The translations under genes and the position numbers were made by a program. From Gammaproteobacteria bacterium (GTDB lineage: Bacteria; Pseudomonadota; Gammaproteobacteria; Steroidobacterales; Steroidobacteraceae), in assembly GCA_003165495.1 (NCBI GenBank), contig PMMB01000295.1, positions 4,699 to 19,766 on the forward strand: a stretch of DNA of 15,068 bases, read 5' to 3'. This document shows positions 7,300-13,196 of the stretch, in pieces. Under the pieces are notes generated by a model. That model saw nothing but the letters and a program-made list of their open reading frames with translations, made no database searches and was not told the origin of the DNA. Position 1 is the stretch's first letter. The number at the start of each line of letters is the position of its first letter.

Positions 7300-8574
7300 T
7301 CAGCCGCTCCTGAGTAGATGACACAACGCCTCGAATGCCGGCAACGTTACCGGATCGTTGGCCGCGCTTGTCGCGATCGGATGAGAGCAAAAGCGCGCGA
7401 TTACTATCTCGGCCCGTGGCGCAATATACAGTCGCTGACCGTGGATGCCGCGGCCCTCAAACACCCCTAACTGGTTGTGAGACACCCACCACATGTTGCG
7501 GTAGGAATACCCGGACAGCAGCGTGTATCCGGCTTTTGCGAATTTCATGGGGTCGGATCCGCGCCGAATATCGGCGACGACCTCGGCAGGAATCACCTGC
7601 TTCCCCCGCCAAGTGCCCTCGCAACGCATCAATTCCCCAAACCGGCACAAATCGCGCAGGCTTGAGTTCAATCCCCCGCCGCCCATCGCCACACCAATGG
7701 AATCGACTGCCAAGTAACCGTCCTCCTCGCAGCCGATTCTGGACCAAATTCGCTCACTCAGCATCTCGGCCAATGAGATGCCGGTGACGCGCTTCATGAT
7801 CCAACACAGTACTTCGGTGTTGACGGTCTTATACTCGAACGCTGTGCCGTGATCGCCCGCCTTGCGTAACGTGAGCAGGTATTCGTAGTAATTTCCTGGG
7901 CCCGCGTAATCTGGGCGCCGCGCGCGAAGGCCGCCGGCGCGCGCGTAGTCCCAGATGTGTGCCTGCGGATCCGCATAGTCTTCGCCGTAATCCACCCCGA
8001 CCTGCATGTCGAGCAAGTGGCGCAGCGTTGCATCCTGATACGCCGTTGCCGCCATCTCGGGCAGGTAATGCGCAACCGCCTTGCCCTCATCTAATATGCG
8101 TTCATGAATCAAAGTCGCCGCCAGCGTGGCCGCATAGGACTTGGTAATCGAAAAACAGGCGTGCGGCCGCTGCGGTTGCAACGCCCCAAAATAGCGCTCG
8201 TAAACCCGCGCGCCGCGATGCAGGACGATGATGCCGTCGGTGTAGGTATGTGCGAGCGCGGCCGCCCACGTGTGGCGTTGGCCCTGCAGATCATCAAATG
8301 TCAGTGCGTCGATCCTCGCTTCGCTGTCGCGAGTGGTAACGCCAAATTCGCTTGCTCCGCCATTACCGCGCCACACGGCGGCAGTCGGCACCAGCTCGCG
8401 CATGTGCGATAAGCTCCAGCGGATCTGCGGGAAATCCAGATACCGGTCGTCTTCGAAGCGGATCCGCTTCGCAAGTGGCGGCGGCGACCCCTGCATCAAT
8501 CCCAGTGCATTAGGGTCTGAAGCATTGCCGTCCGGATACTCGATGCCGTCAAACACGATCGTGCCGGTGTTCAT
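7300..8574 (-). CDS. Serine hydrolase, beta-lactamase-fold class C / NylB (6-aminohexanoate-dimer hydrolase) type
   Basis: A 424-residue enzyme of the penicillin-recognising fold. The catalytic SxxK motif is SITK with Ser142 and Lys145, in CFSITKSYAA. The second motif is Tyr248 in EYKTVNTEVLCWIMKRVTG, the Y-x-x-x-N-T form typical of 6-aminohexanoate-oligomer hydrolases and related esterases. A late GIHGQRLYIAP (about 376-386) replaces the KTG box, again as in that group. No signal peptide is visible, so it is probably cytoplasmic. These enzymes hydrolyse amides or esters; the natural substrate here is unknown, and nylon-oligomer activity is only a family possibility. I chose ATG 8574, with AAAGG 6 nt upstream, over the TTG five codons earlier. 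It stands alone, divergent from the next plus-strand gene. Confidence 0.9.
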   Translation of the reverse strand: MNTGTIVFDGIEYPDGNASDPNALGLMQGSPPPLAKRIRFEDDRYLDFPQIRWSLSHMRELVPTAAVWRGNGGASEFGVTTRDSEARIDALTFDDLQGQRHTWAAALAHTYTDGIIVLHRGARVYERYFGALQPQRPHACFSITKSYAATLAATLIHERILDEGKAVAHYLPEMAATAYQDATLRHLLDMQVGVDYGEDYADPQAHIWDYARAGGLRARRPDYAGPGNYYEYLLTLRKAGDHGTAFEYKTVNTEVLCWIMKRVTGISLAEMLSERIWSRIGCEEDGYLAVDSIGVAMGGGGLNSSLRDLCRFGELMRCEGTWRGKQVIPAEVVADIRRGSDPMKFAKAGYTLLSGYSYRNMWWVSHNQLGVFEGRGIHGQRLYIAPRAEIVIARFCSHPIATSAANDPVTLPAFEALCHLLRSG

Positions 8575-8740
8575 TGTCGACCTTTGCAAAACGGTTGGAT
8601 GTGAATCGATTCGCAGGCACTTTCTCGTCGTGCTCTGTCTTGTCGATCATACCAATCGAGCTTCACCCTCTGGGCAATGAATGCCTCGATAATCTGTCAT
8701 ATTCACGACACGCGTCGAAGCGTCAGAGGATAATCTGGCA

Positions 8741-9231
8741 ATGGACAAGGATAGCGACCTCCTGCCGTGGATTTTAGGCGGACTTTCGATAGCAAGCGTA
8801 GCGATCGCAATTGCCGTCGGCTCGACCAACAGGACTGCACCAAAGAATTTGAATCTGAAGCTGCGCCGGTGCCAGTCTTGGCGGCCGAGCAAATACAAAC
8901 CACGGCTCGGCCGATCCCGCCAGGCGCTCAAATCTGGGAATGTACGACGAACGGCCAAAGGACCTTTTCCAATAACCCCTGCGGTGACAAATCCTCACTT
9001 CACGAAGTAGGTCCGATAAATGGAATGGATCCAACACCCATACTTCCACCCTCTCGCACATATGAACCGCAATCAGGCTACCCACCCGAGTACTCCTACC
9101 CGAGCACGCTAGAATCCGCGGACAGCTCATACCCGGAGCTGGTTTCGATTCCATTCAACGAGCGGCGAAGACCCGAGCATGCTCATCGGCCCTATAAGCA
9201 CGATCGCGGGCCAGCACCGCGGAAGAATTAG
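8741..9231 (+). CDS. Membrane-anchored DUF4124-like protein interrupted by a frameshift
   Basis: Two overlapping frames appear to be one broken gene. The first starts at ATG 8741 (AGAGGA upstream) and encodes DLLPWILGGLSIASVAIAIA, a clear membrane anchor, but after about residue 35 turns into Arg-rich low-quality sequence and stops at 9010. The second frame, open from 8767 to 9231, makes no sense before about 8845. It then reads Glu/Ala/Pro-rich linker, followed by IWECTTNGQRTFSNNPCG, which resembles the DUF4124 pattern of an aromatic-x-Cys, Gly, Ser and NPCG. A Pro/Tyr/Ser-rich tail and a basic end follow. One extra base near 8840-8850 (for example AAAA for AAA at 8842-8844) would join them into about 163 residues: short inside, anchor, linker, periplasmic domain. 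It may be a sequencing error or a real pseudogene. Confidence 0.7.
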
Positions 9232-9306
9232 CGTCCAAACCGTGCCGGCGCCCGCCATTGGATGAGGGATTCCCACGTTGACTTGCAGCAATGCCCTCTC
9301 GGCTTG

Positions 9307-9362
9307 AGGATCGATCGAGCGAGACCGCTGGAAGGACTAGGCGGCCGACGACGGTCGATCCT
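9307..9362. repeat. 8-bp inverted repeat with 40-base spacer
   Basis: AGGATCGA at 9307-9314 pairs with TCGATCCT at 9355-9362. It lies in the untranslated stretch between the DUF4124-like gene and the terminator at 9388. It might fold the 3' end of that transcript. The repeat is short and could be chance. Confidence 0.3.
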
Positions 9363-9387
9363 ATAAATAGGTCACCGCGCCAAAACT

Positions 9388-9413
9388 AAAGGGGCCTCAT
9401 GGCCCCTTTTTTT
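9388..9413 (+). terminator. Intrinsic terminator, strong on plus strand
   Basis: The stem AAAGGGGCC, loop TCAT, stem GGCCCCTTT is followed on the plus strand by a run of seven T in total. It closes the transcript of the DUF4124-like gene, about 155 bases after its stop. On the minus strand the trailing sequence TTTAGTTTT is also T-rich, so it may also end the BON/lipoprotein transcript coming from the right. Confidence 0.85.
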
Positions 9414-9438
9414 CAACACAGTATCGTCTATTGTTAGG

Positions 9439-9717
9439 TTATCCTGACTGCGCAACCCGCGGCGCACGAGCAATATCACCAGCCGACTGCGGAGCCGTGC
9501 CGGCGCCGGTGACGTCAACATCCATAAGCACGGATGTAACATCATCGACGCGATGGGCAGCGAGTTCGGCGTTTTTCTTAATTGCCGAGTCACTAACGTG
9601 GCCCGCGAGTTTCACGACCCCGTGATGCACTTCGACCCCAATCGTGCCGGTAATGACATTCTGTTCACGATCGAGCTCCGCTAGGACGTCGTTCTGAATT
9701 TGCATATCGTTTTTCAT
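9439..9717 (-). CDS. BON-domain protein, no signal peptide
   Basis: A 92-residue protein that is nearly all one BON domain (about residues 7-70): DVLAELDRE, then IGVEVHHGVVKLAGHVSD, then AELAAHRVDDVTSVLMDVDV. BON domains occur in OsmY-like and other envelope stress proteins and are thought to bind phospholipid membranes. I chose the ATG at 9717 because AAGGA sits 8 nt upstream and the domain starts directly after it. The open frame extends to 9867, but that part overlaps the lipoprotein gene and has no domain features. From this start there is no signal peptide, unlike OsmY, so it would be cytoplasmic unless exported otherwise. A Gly/Ala-rich tail follows the domain. It is co-directional with the small lipoprotein 52 bp upstream. 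Confidence 0.85.
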   Translation of the reverse strand: MKNDMQIQNDVLAELDREQNVITGTIGVEVHHGVVKLAGHVSDSAIKKNAELAAHRVDDVTSVLMDVDVTGAGTAPQSAGDIARAPRVAQSG

Positions 9718-9769
9718 TAGGCCATTCCTTCTTAGCTCATCCGCGTGTATGGAATCCTTCCTAATCCGA

Positions 9770-9940
9770 TCAGTGGCAACGCTCGTCGCGATCGCCGCAT
9801 TCATGCCATGAATTCTCGTGATAGTACCGATGGTGATCGCCATCGTAGTAGCCTTCGCGTGGCGCAATCACGCAACCCAAAACAAGGCCGATCAGTCCCA
9901 ATAAAAAGCTGCTCTTGGCAATTCGCTTTGCATTTATCAT
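9770..9940 (-). CDS. Small lipoprotein, 56 residues
   Basis: A short gene below usual calling limits. GAGGA lies 6 nt before the ATG at 9940, an excellent ribosome site. The product starts MINAKRIAKSSFLLGLIGLV and reaches LVLGC, a lipobox with Cys23, so it should be cut and lipidated there. The mature part is about 34 residues, rich in His, Tyr, Asp and Glu (GYYDGDHHRYYHENSWHECG), with two further cysteines (Cys48 and Cys55) and a final His. This composition could bind metal ions, but that is inference. I do not recognise a named family. It lies just upstream of the BON gene in the same direction, and probably shares its transcript. It is divergent from the plus-strand small peptide gene. Confidence 0.7.
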   Translation of the reverse strand: MINAKRIAKSSFLLGLIGLVLGCVIAPREGYYDGDHHRYYHENSWHECGDRDERCH

Positions 9941-10144
9941 GGACGGTCCTCATGTAAGTGCCGCTACCATAACTCATGCCAATCGCAGCCACAGTCCTCT
10001 TGTTGCCGACAATGTGTGTCGCCCAAGGTCCTACAAAACTCCCGAGGCCATATCGATATTGCGCGCCATTAAGTGCGGTAGCGTCCCGACAGGCTGAGTT
10101 GCTTATGCTCCAATGAAGTGTCGGTTTCACCATCGGAGATTGTT

Positions 10145-10210
10145 ATGTATATCGGCCTCGGAACGATACTCATCATCGCTCTCATCATCTTTTTTGTGCG
10201 CCGGGCGTAA
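10145..10210 (+). CDS. 21-residue hydrophobic membrane peptide, DUF3309-like
   Basis: A tiny ORF encoding MYIGLGTILIIALIIFFVRR and a final Ala. It is a single membrane helix with a positively charged end, so the C-terminus should face the cytoplasm. GGAG lies 6 nt before the ATG, a strong ribosome site, and the codons are clean to TAA. The LGTILIIALII pattern resembles the first half of the short DUF3309-type hydrophobic proteins common in proteobacteria, but this one stops before the Pro/Trp/Tyr part of that family. It may be a relative or an independent peptide. It leads a run of three plus-strand small genes: the next frame opens 4 bp after its stop. Confidence 0.6.
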   Translation: MYIGLGTILIIALIIFFVRRA

Positions 10211-10213
10211 AAC

Positions 10214-10564
10214 GTGCCGCGTCACCATCACTGTACGACATGCTCGAGTCGTTGGGGGTCTGTTGGGGGTCTGTTGGGGGTCTGTTGGGGAGCTGCCATT
10301 AATCGGCTACTGAACGTAATTGCTACGACCGGCGTGATGTTTGCCGGTGCGCAAGCGCTTGCCGTCGATTCCATAAATCAGCCGACGATCAGCAAGCGTC
10401 AGATGATCGTACAGGTAGCCGGTTGCATGAGGAAGCAAATGTCTTCCAGCAAAACAGTGTCATACAATCAATCGATGAAAGCGTGCAGAGATCAAATCAA
10501 CAAACGCATGGACAACTCGATCTCTGGCGCTCTAGTGGCGTCCGCCGCTCCAGCGAAGCCGTGA
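10214..10564 (+). CDS. Small secreted protein of unknown function; 5' end formed by 11-bp repeats
   Basis: A 116-codon frame from GTG 10214. Its credible part begins at codon 29-30: INRLLNVIATTGVMFAGAQA is a Sec signal peptide, cut near ALA before VDSINQP. The mature domain of about 65 residues has two cysteines, in AGCMRKQMSS and MKACRDQINK. I know no named family for it. Codons 13-28 are the four-copy repeat at 10251-10294 and encode only WGSVGGLLGVCWGAA, so they are unlikely to be ancestral protein. The true start is unclear: GTG 10214 reads through the repeat, while an ATT at 10298 has GGGGAG, supplied by the last repeat, 5 nt upstream. ATG 10337 would cut the signal peptide. The stop overlaps a GTG of the DUF3096 frame. 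Confidence 0.6.
   Translation: MPRHHHCTTCSSRWGSVGGLLGVCWGAAINRLLNVIATTGVMFAGAQALAVDSINQPTISKRQMIVQVAGCMRKQMSSSKTVSYNQSMKACRDQINKRMDNSISGALVASAAPAKP
10251..10294 (+). repeat. Four tandem 11-bp units GTTGGGGGTCT; G-quadruplex pattern
   Basis: Units at 10251-10261, 10262-10272 and 10273-10283 are identical; the fourth, at 10284-10294, is GTTGGGGAGCT. The G tracts 10254-10258, 10265-10269, 10276-10280 and 10287-10290 are separated by three identical 6-base loops, TCTGTT. This meets the usual G-quadruplex pattern on the sense strand. Because 11 is not a multiple of three, each change in copy number would shift the frame of anything translated across it. Confidence 0.95.
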
Positions 10565-10581
10565 ATGATCCGTTAGCGCCC

Positions 10582-10731
10582 ATGAAGCTAAATCTCTCTG
10601 TCGGCCCATGGGCGGCTCTCATTGCGGGCATTCTTATACTCGTGTTGCCGCAATTATTGAATTTCATCGTTGCGGTCTACCTCATCCTCGTTGGTGTCAC
10701 GGGACTCATGAACAAAGGTACGTTTCGCTAG
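10582..10731 (+). CDS. DUF3096 family small membrane protein
   Basis: A 49-residue protein with two membrane segments: GPWAALIAGILILVLPQLLN and then FIVAVYLILVGVTGLM. The order Leu-Ser/Val-x-P...ALIAGILIL.LP.LLN.IVA.YLI..G..GL is the DUF3096 pattern; function unknown. I chose ATG 10582 because family members usually start a few residues before this first helix. The frame also has a GTG at 10561 that overlaps the stop of the previous gene (GTGA), which would add seven residues and couple translation. Neither start has a clear ribosome site, which makes coupling to the upstream gene plausible. It is the last of three small plus-strand genes. Confidence 0.8.
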   Translation: MKLNLSVGPWAALIAGILILVLPQLLNFIVAVYLILVGVTGLMNKGTFR

Positions 10732-10767
10732 AAACTTCCGCGTTCGCCGGTTGGCCATCTCCTGATT

Positions 10768-10977
10768 TCAGGACTTACAGGCGGCTGAATTGAGCTGCGT
10801 AATCCTCGCGGTCTGAGCTTCAATCATTGCGCGCGCGAAGATCAGCTCAGCACAGGCCGATCTTGCATGTGCGAGACTGCCCGGGCCGCCAAAGAAGCCC
10901 TGTTCCACGATGGTGCGAAGCGTCCGATCGCTAACCGCCGCATGCTGACACGCATTGTTCTGGTCGTTCAATTCCAC
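10768..10977 (-). CDS. Hypothetical small protein, 69 residues
   Basis: A frame with GTG start at 10977 preceded by AGAGGA at 8 nt spacing. The product reads as ordinary soluble protein: MELNDQNNACQHAAVSDRTL, then a Gly-rich turn FFGGPGS, then a long amphipathic helix ACAELIFARAMIEAQTARIT. It has three cysteines and no signal or membrane segment. The open frame extends upstream to 11061, but that part is Arg-rich and lacks a ribosome site. I recognise no family. It is convergent with the DUF3096 gene, with 36 bp between the stops. A chance frame is possible. Confidence 0.45.
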   Translation of the reverse strand: MELNDQNNACQHAAVSDRTLRTIVEQGFFGGPGSLAHARSACAELIFARAMIEAQTARITQLNSAACKS

Positions 10978-11060
10978 TGTGCTATTCCTCTGCCAATTGT
11001 CCGAGGCATCGTTTAACGCCCGGAGCGAGCCAAAAGCTTGCCTTAGCGTTCGGCGCCGCA

Positions 11061-11210
11061 ATGTCGACTGCTACACTATTTGGACTCTCGTCCGTGTGGA
11101 ACGGCTCAAGGAACAAGAAGAACCAGCATTCCCCTCAGGGCGCGCCATCCATCTTTGCACCAAACGACGACAATCGATCCCACCAATGGGTCGGCGCGCC
11201 AATATCATAG
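11061..11210 (+). CDS. Doubtful 49-residue ORF ending at a terminator
   Basis: ATG 11061 opens a frame of 49 codons (start MSTATLFGLSSVWNGS, end HQWVGAPIS) whose TAG ends one base before the terminator stem. There is no clear ribosome site, and the composition (Ser, Asn, Gln, Pro) is neutral. The main support is its fit to the terminator. The alternative is an untranslated RNA ending at the same place. The rest of the stretch 10978-11300 shows no gene on either strand that I can support. Confidence 0.3.
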   Translation: MSTATLFGLSSVWNGSRNKKNQHSPQGAPSIFAPNDDNRSHQWVGAPIS

Positions 11211-11211
11211 G

Positions 11212-11232
11212 GGGCCCCTCGGGGCTTTTTTT
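11212..11232 (+). terminator. Intrinsic terminator upstream of the methyltransferase gene
   Basis: GCCC-CTCG-GGGC (11214-11225), with extra flanking G residues, is followed by seven T at 11226-11232. The CTCG loop is a stable tetraloop type. No T run exists on the minus strand, so it acts on a plus-strand transcript. That transcript must start upstream, yet no confident gene ends here. Confidence 0.75.
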
Positions 11233-11300
11233 GCGTCCTGTTTCCGGGTTATGTCGCCATCTGAACGCATAAAAGTTGATAAGATCAACGCGTATTGCAC

Positions 11301-11945
11301 ATGACCCAGCGCAACCCACTCGAACCGCAAGATGTGCGCGAGATTACCGCCCGGACACTCGCATACTATGAACAACGCGCCGACGAATTTCGCGCCGGGA
11401 CACGGGATCACGACGTCAGCCAGAATATAGCTGCGCTATTGCGGCATATCGAAGGCGAGCCGCCCTTCACGATTCTCGATTTTGGCTGCGGCCCAGGGCG
11501 CGACCTCAAGACTTTAGCGGCACTCGGCCACACGGCCGTTGGACTGGACGGTGCGGCCGCCTTTGTCGCCATGGCGCGCGCCGACACCGGGTGCGAAGTG
11601 TGGCAGCAAGATTTCCTTACTCTTGACCTCCCCAGGGATCGTTTTGACGGTATCTTCGCAAACGCGTCGTTGTTTCATGTGCCGTCACGAGAGCTGCCGC
11701 GGGTGTTGCGGCAGCTGCGCGCCGCGCTGAAACCGGCGGGCGTGCTGTTCAGCTCCAATCCGCGTGGCGAGAACGACGAAGGCTGGAACGGCATGCGCTA
11801 CGGCGCTTACCATGACCTCGCCGCTTGGCTAAGTTACCTGTCGCATGCGGGCTTCACGGAACTCGAACACTACTATAGACCCACCGGATTGGCACGCCAA
11901 CAGCAGCCGTGGTTGGCGAGTGTGTGGCGCAAGTCTTCAATCTAA
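11301..11945 (+). CDS. Class I SAM-dependent methyltransferase
   Basis: A 214-residue soluble enzyme with the Rossmann methyltransferase core. Motif I is ILDFGCGPGRDL (58-69), which binds S-adenosylmethionine. The acidic residue after strand 2 is Asp83 in VGLDGA, Asp104 lies in QQDFLTLDL, and motif IV is FDGIFANASLFHVP (115-128). KPAGVLFSS at 144-152 is the usual strand 5 region. The best family match is the Methyltransf_11/25 group; the methyl acceptor cannot be read. I use ATG 11301; a TTG two codons earlier is also in frame. No ribosome site is obvious, so the mRNA may be leaderless or have a short leader. It stands alone between two terminators or gaps. Confidence 0.9.
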   Translation: MTQRNPLEPQDVREITARTLAYYEQRADEFRAGTRDHDVSQNIAALLRHIEGEPPFTILDFGCGPGRDLKTLAALGHTAVGLDGAAAFVAMARADTGCEVWQQDFLTLDLPRDRFDGIFANASLFHVPSRELPRVLRQLRAALKPAGVLFSSNPRGENDEGWNGMRYGAYHDLAAWLSYLSHAGFTELEHYYRPTGLARQQQPWLASVWRKSSI

Positions 11946-12083
11946 AACCTCACTCCGCGTGCTCTCGCTCCAGCGGTAATATTTTCGCACGCTATGTCCG
12001 CTAGCGCACAGACATCCCTGCAGCTCGCTTGATAGAAAATCTCACGCAGAATTTTCCTGCCGCGCGGAAATAAGGAAGCAACC

Positions 12084-12362
12084 ATGGCAACGCAAACGGA
12101 TCCGGCACCTCGGCCGAATAAATCGAGATCGAACTCAGTTCTTCGGATCGCTCAAAATGCGCAGCCCGAAATTGTATCAACTACTCTGACAAAAGTGTCC
12201 CGGAAAGATGTCGAGCCGCGCACGGACGAGCAGCGCCGCGAACTCATCGCAGTGACCGCGTATTACTTGGCCGAACGTCGTAACTTCCAGCCGGGCCATG
12301 AGGATGAGGATTGGCTGGCGGCCGAGGTCAAGATCGGGAGCATGGGTGCCCTTGTGTCTTAG
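12084..12362 (+). CDS. DUF2934 domain protein
   Basis: A 92-residue cytoplasmic protein. Residues 48-83 match DUF2934: EQRRELIAVTAYYLAERR, then GHEDEDWLAAE, the usual ending of this short domain. The N-terminal half is polar, with several Lys, Arg, Ser and Thr, and looks unstructured. The function of the family is not known; members occur in soil and plant-associated proteobacteria. The start has AAGGAAG 5 nt upstream, a strong ribosome site. The terminator hairpin begins about 11 bases after the stop and may serve both strands. Confidence 0.85.
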   Translation: MATQTDPAPRPNKSRSNSVLRIAQNAQPEIVSTTLTKVSRKDVEPRTDEQRRELIAVTAYYLAERRNFQPGHEDEDWLAAEVKIGSMGALVS

Positions 12363-12372
12363 TGGGCAGCAA

Positions 12373-12398
12373 GAAAAAGGCCCCGCGAGCGGGGCCTT
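12373..12398 (-). terminator. Intrinsic terminator for the fasciclin gene
   Basis: AAGGCCCCG (12377-12385) pairs with CGGGGCCTT (12390-12398) around the loop CGAG. On the minus strand the stem ends in five T, then C and TT, so it terminates the fasciclin transcript 35 bases after its stop. On the plus strand only CCTT follows, so it would be weaker there for the DUF2934 gene. Confidence 0.85.
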
Positions 12399-12432
12399 CC
12401 AGTACATCGAATTGCTCAGCGCGAGGCGATCG

Positions 12433-12921
12433 TCAGGCAGCGGCCGCCAACAATTGCCAGTTCTTGGGCATGATCACTGCATCAATCGCGTGAATGACGC
12501 CATTCGTCGCGACCAGATCCGCCCTCCTAACGTGGGCCCCATTGACCCTTACATCCGAGGACGCTACCACCGCAGTCAGCGGGCTGCCCTGCAGGGTCAT
12601 CACGTCGCCTGATTTCATGTCTTTAGCGGAGACATGGCCCGCGATCACGTGATAGTTCAACACTGCCTTGAGCTTCGCCGAATCTTTGAGGAGTGCATCC
12701 ATTGCGCCGGACGGAAGCTTTTTGAAAGCCTCATCGGTCGGTGCGAAGACGGTGAATGGGCCCTTCCCAGCCAGGGTACTCGTTAATCCCGCAGCCTTAA
12801 TTCCGGCTGCCAGAGTGGTGAAAATTCCCGCACCGATCGCCGTATCGACGATGTTCTTTGCAGGTGCCGTCTGGTTGGTGCTGGCATGGTCGCTAGCAGG
12901 AACGCTGTATGATTGACTCAT
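12433..12921 (-). CDS. Fasciclin (FAS1) domain protein without signal peptide
   Basis: A 162-residue protein that is mostly one FAS1 domain (about 22-153). The conserved H1 box is FTVFAPTDEAF (56-66), the central Tyr90-His91 lies in LNYHVIAG, and H2 is GVIHAIDAVIMP (141-152). FAS1 proteins usually mediate adhesion or surface interactions. I chose ATG 12921 with GAGGGG 6 nt upstream; the frame extends to 13041, but the extra part has no start support. From this start the N-terminus (MSQSYSVPASDHASTNQTAP) is polar with no signal peptide or lipobox, so Sec export is not apparent. It ends in a short Ala tail and is followed by a terminator. The neighbour upstream, a PotF-like binding protein, is 275 bp away and probably separate. 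Confidence 0.88.
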   Translation of the reverse strand: MSQSYSVPASDHASTNQTAPAKNIVDTAIGAGIFTTLAAGIKAAGLTSTLAGKGPFTVFAPTDEAFKKLPSGAMDALLKDSAKLKAVLNYHVIAGHVSAKDMKSGDVMTLQGSPLTAVVASSDVRVNGAHVRRADLVATNGVIHAIDAVIMPKNWQLLAAAA

Positions 12922-13046
12922 AAATAACCCCTCGACGTATAGCCAGCGAGAATTCGCCGGCCAACTCAGCTCGTATGCGGCTAAGGGGGCGGAGTATGCG
13001 CTGTGTGCATCGCACCTACGGTCAATGACGAAAAGAAGCATTTATT

Positions 13047-13070
13047 AAGGCCGCTTGACTGAATGGCCTT
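13047..13070 (-). terminator. Possible terminator downstream of the PotF-like gene
   Basis: AAGGCC at 13047-13052 pairs with GGCCTT at 13065-13070 around a 12-base loop. On the minus strand an A/T-rich stretch ending in TTTT follows within about 15 bases. It lies about 127 bases after the binding-protein stop. The loop is large and the T run is displaced, so the call is weak. Confidence 0.3.
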
Positions 13071-13196
13071 GCAATCCACGCCTACCACGCGATGCCTTTG
13101 CGTGCATTTGCGTTTTCCAAAATTAGAGCGACAACTTGCGACGCGACACCAGTGGCGATCACAGAGTACCTCGTGGGGCCGCTCGGCTGATCGAAG

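Noticed and set aside
7178..7390. Minus-strand open frame of 70 codons overlapping the end of the NylB-type gene
   Set aside because: It overlaps the real gene out of frame and has no recognisable features. A small hairpin nearby (TGCACG-GCT-CGTGCA at 7137-7151) has no T run.
8836..8855. Programmed -1 frameshift in the DUF4124-like gene
   Set aside because: The in-frame bases are CCA AAG AAT, which is not an X XXY YYZ slippery site, and no strong downstream structure is evident. A simple indel explains it better.
9801..10133. Minus-strand open frame of 110 codons over the lipoprotein gene
   Set aside because: The lipoprotein frame in the same place has a strong ribosome site and a lipobox; this frame has neither and reads as random Arg/Cys-rich sequence.
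11139..11200. Two copies of GGCGCGCC
   Set aside because: A short self-palindromic GC word expected by chance in this composition; the flanks do not match.
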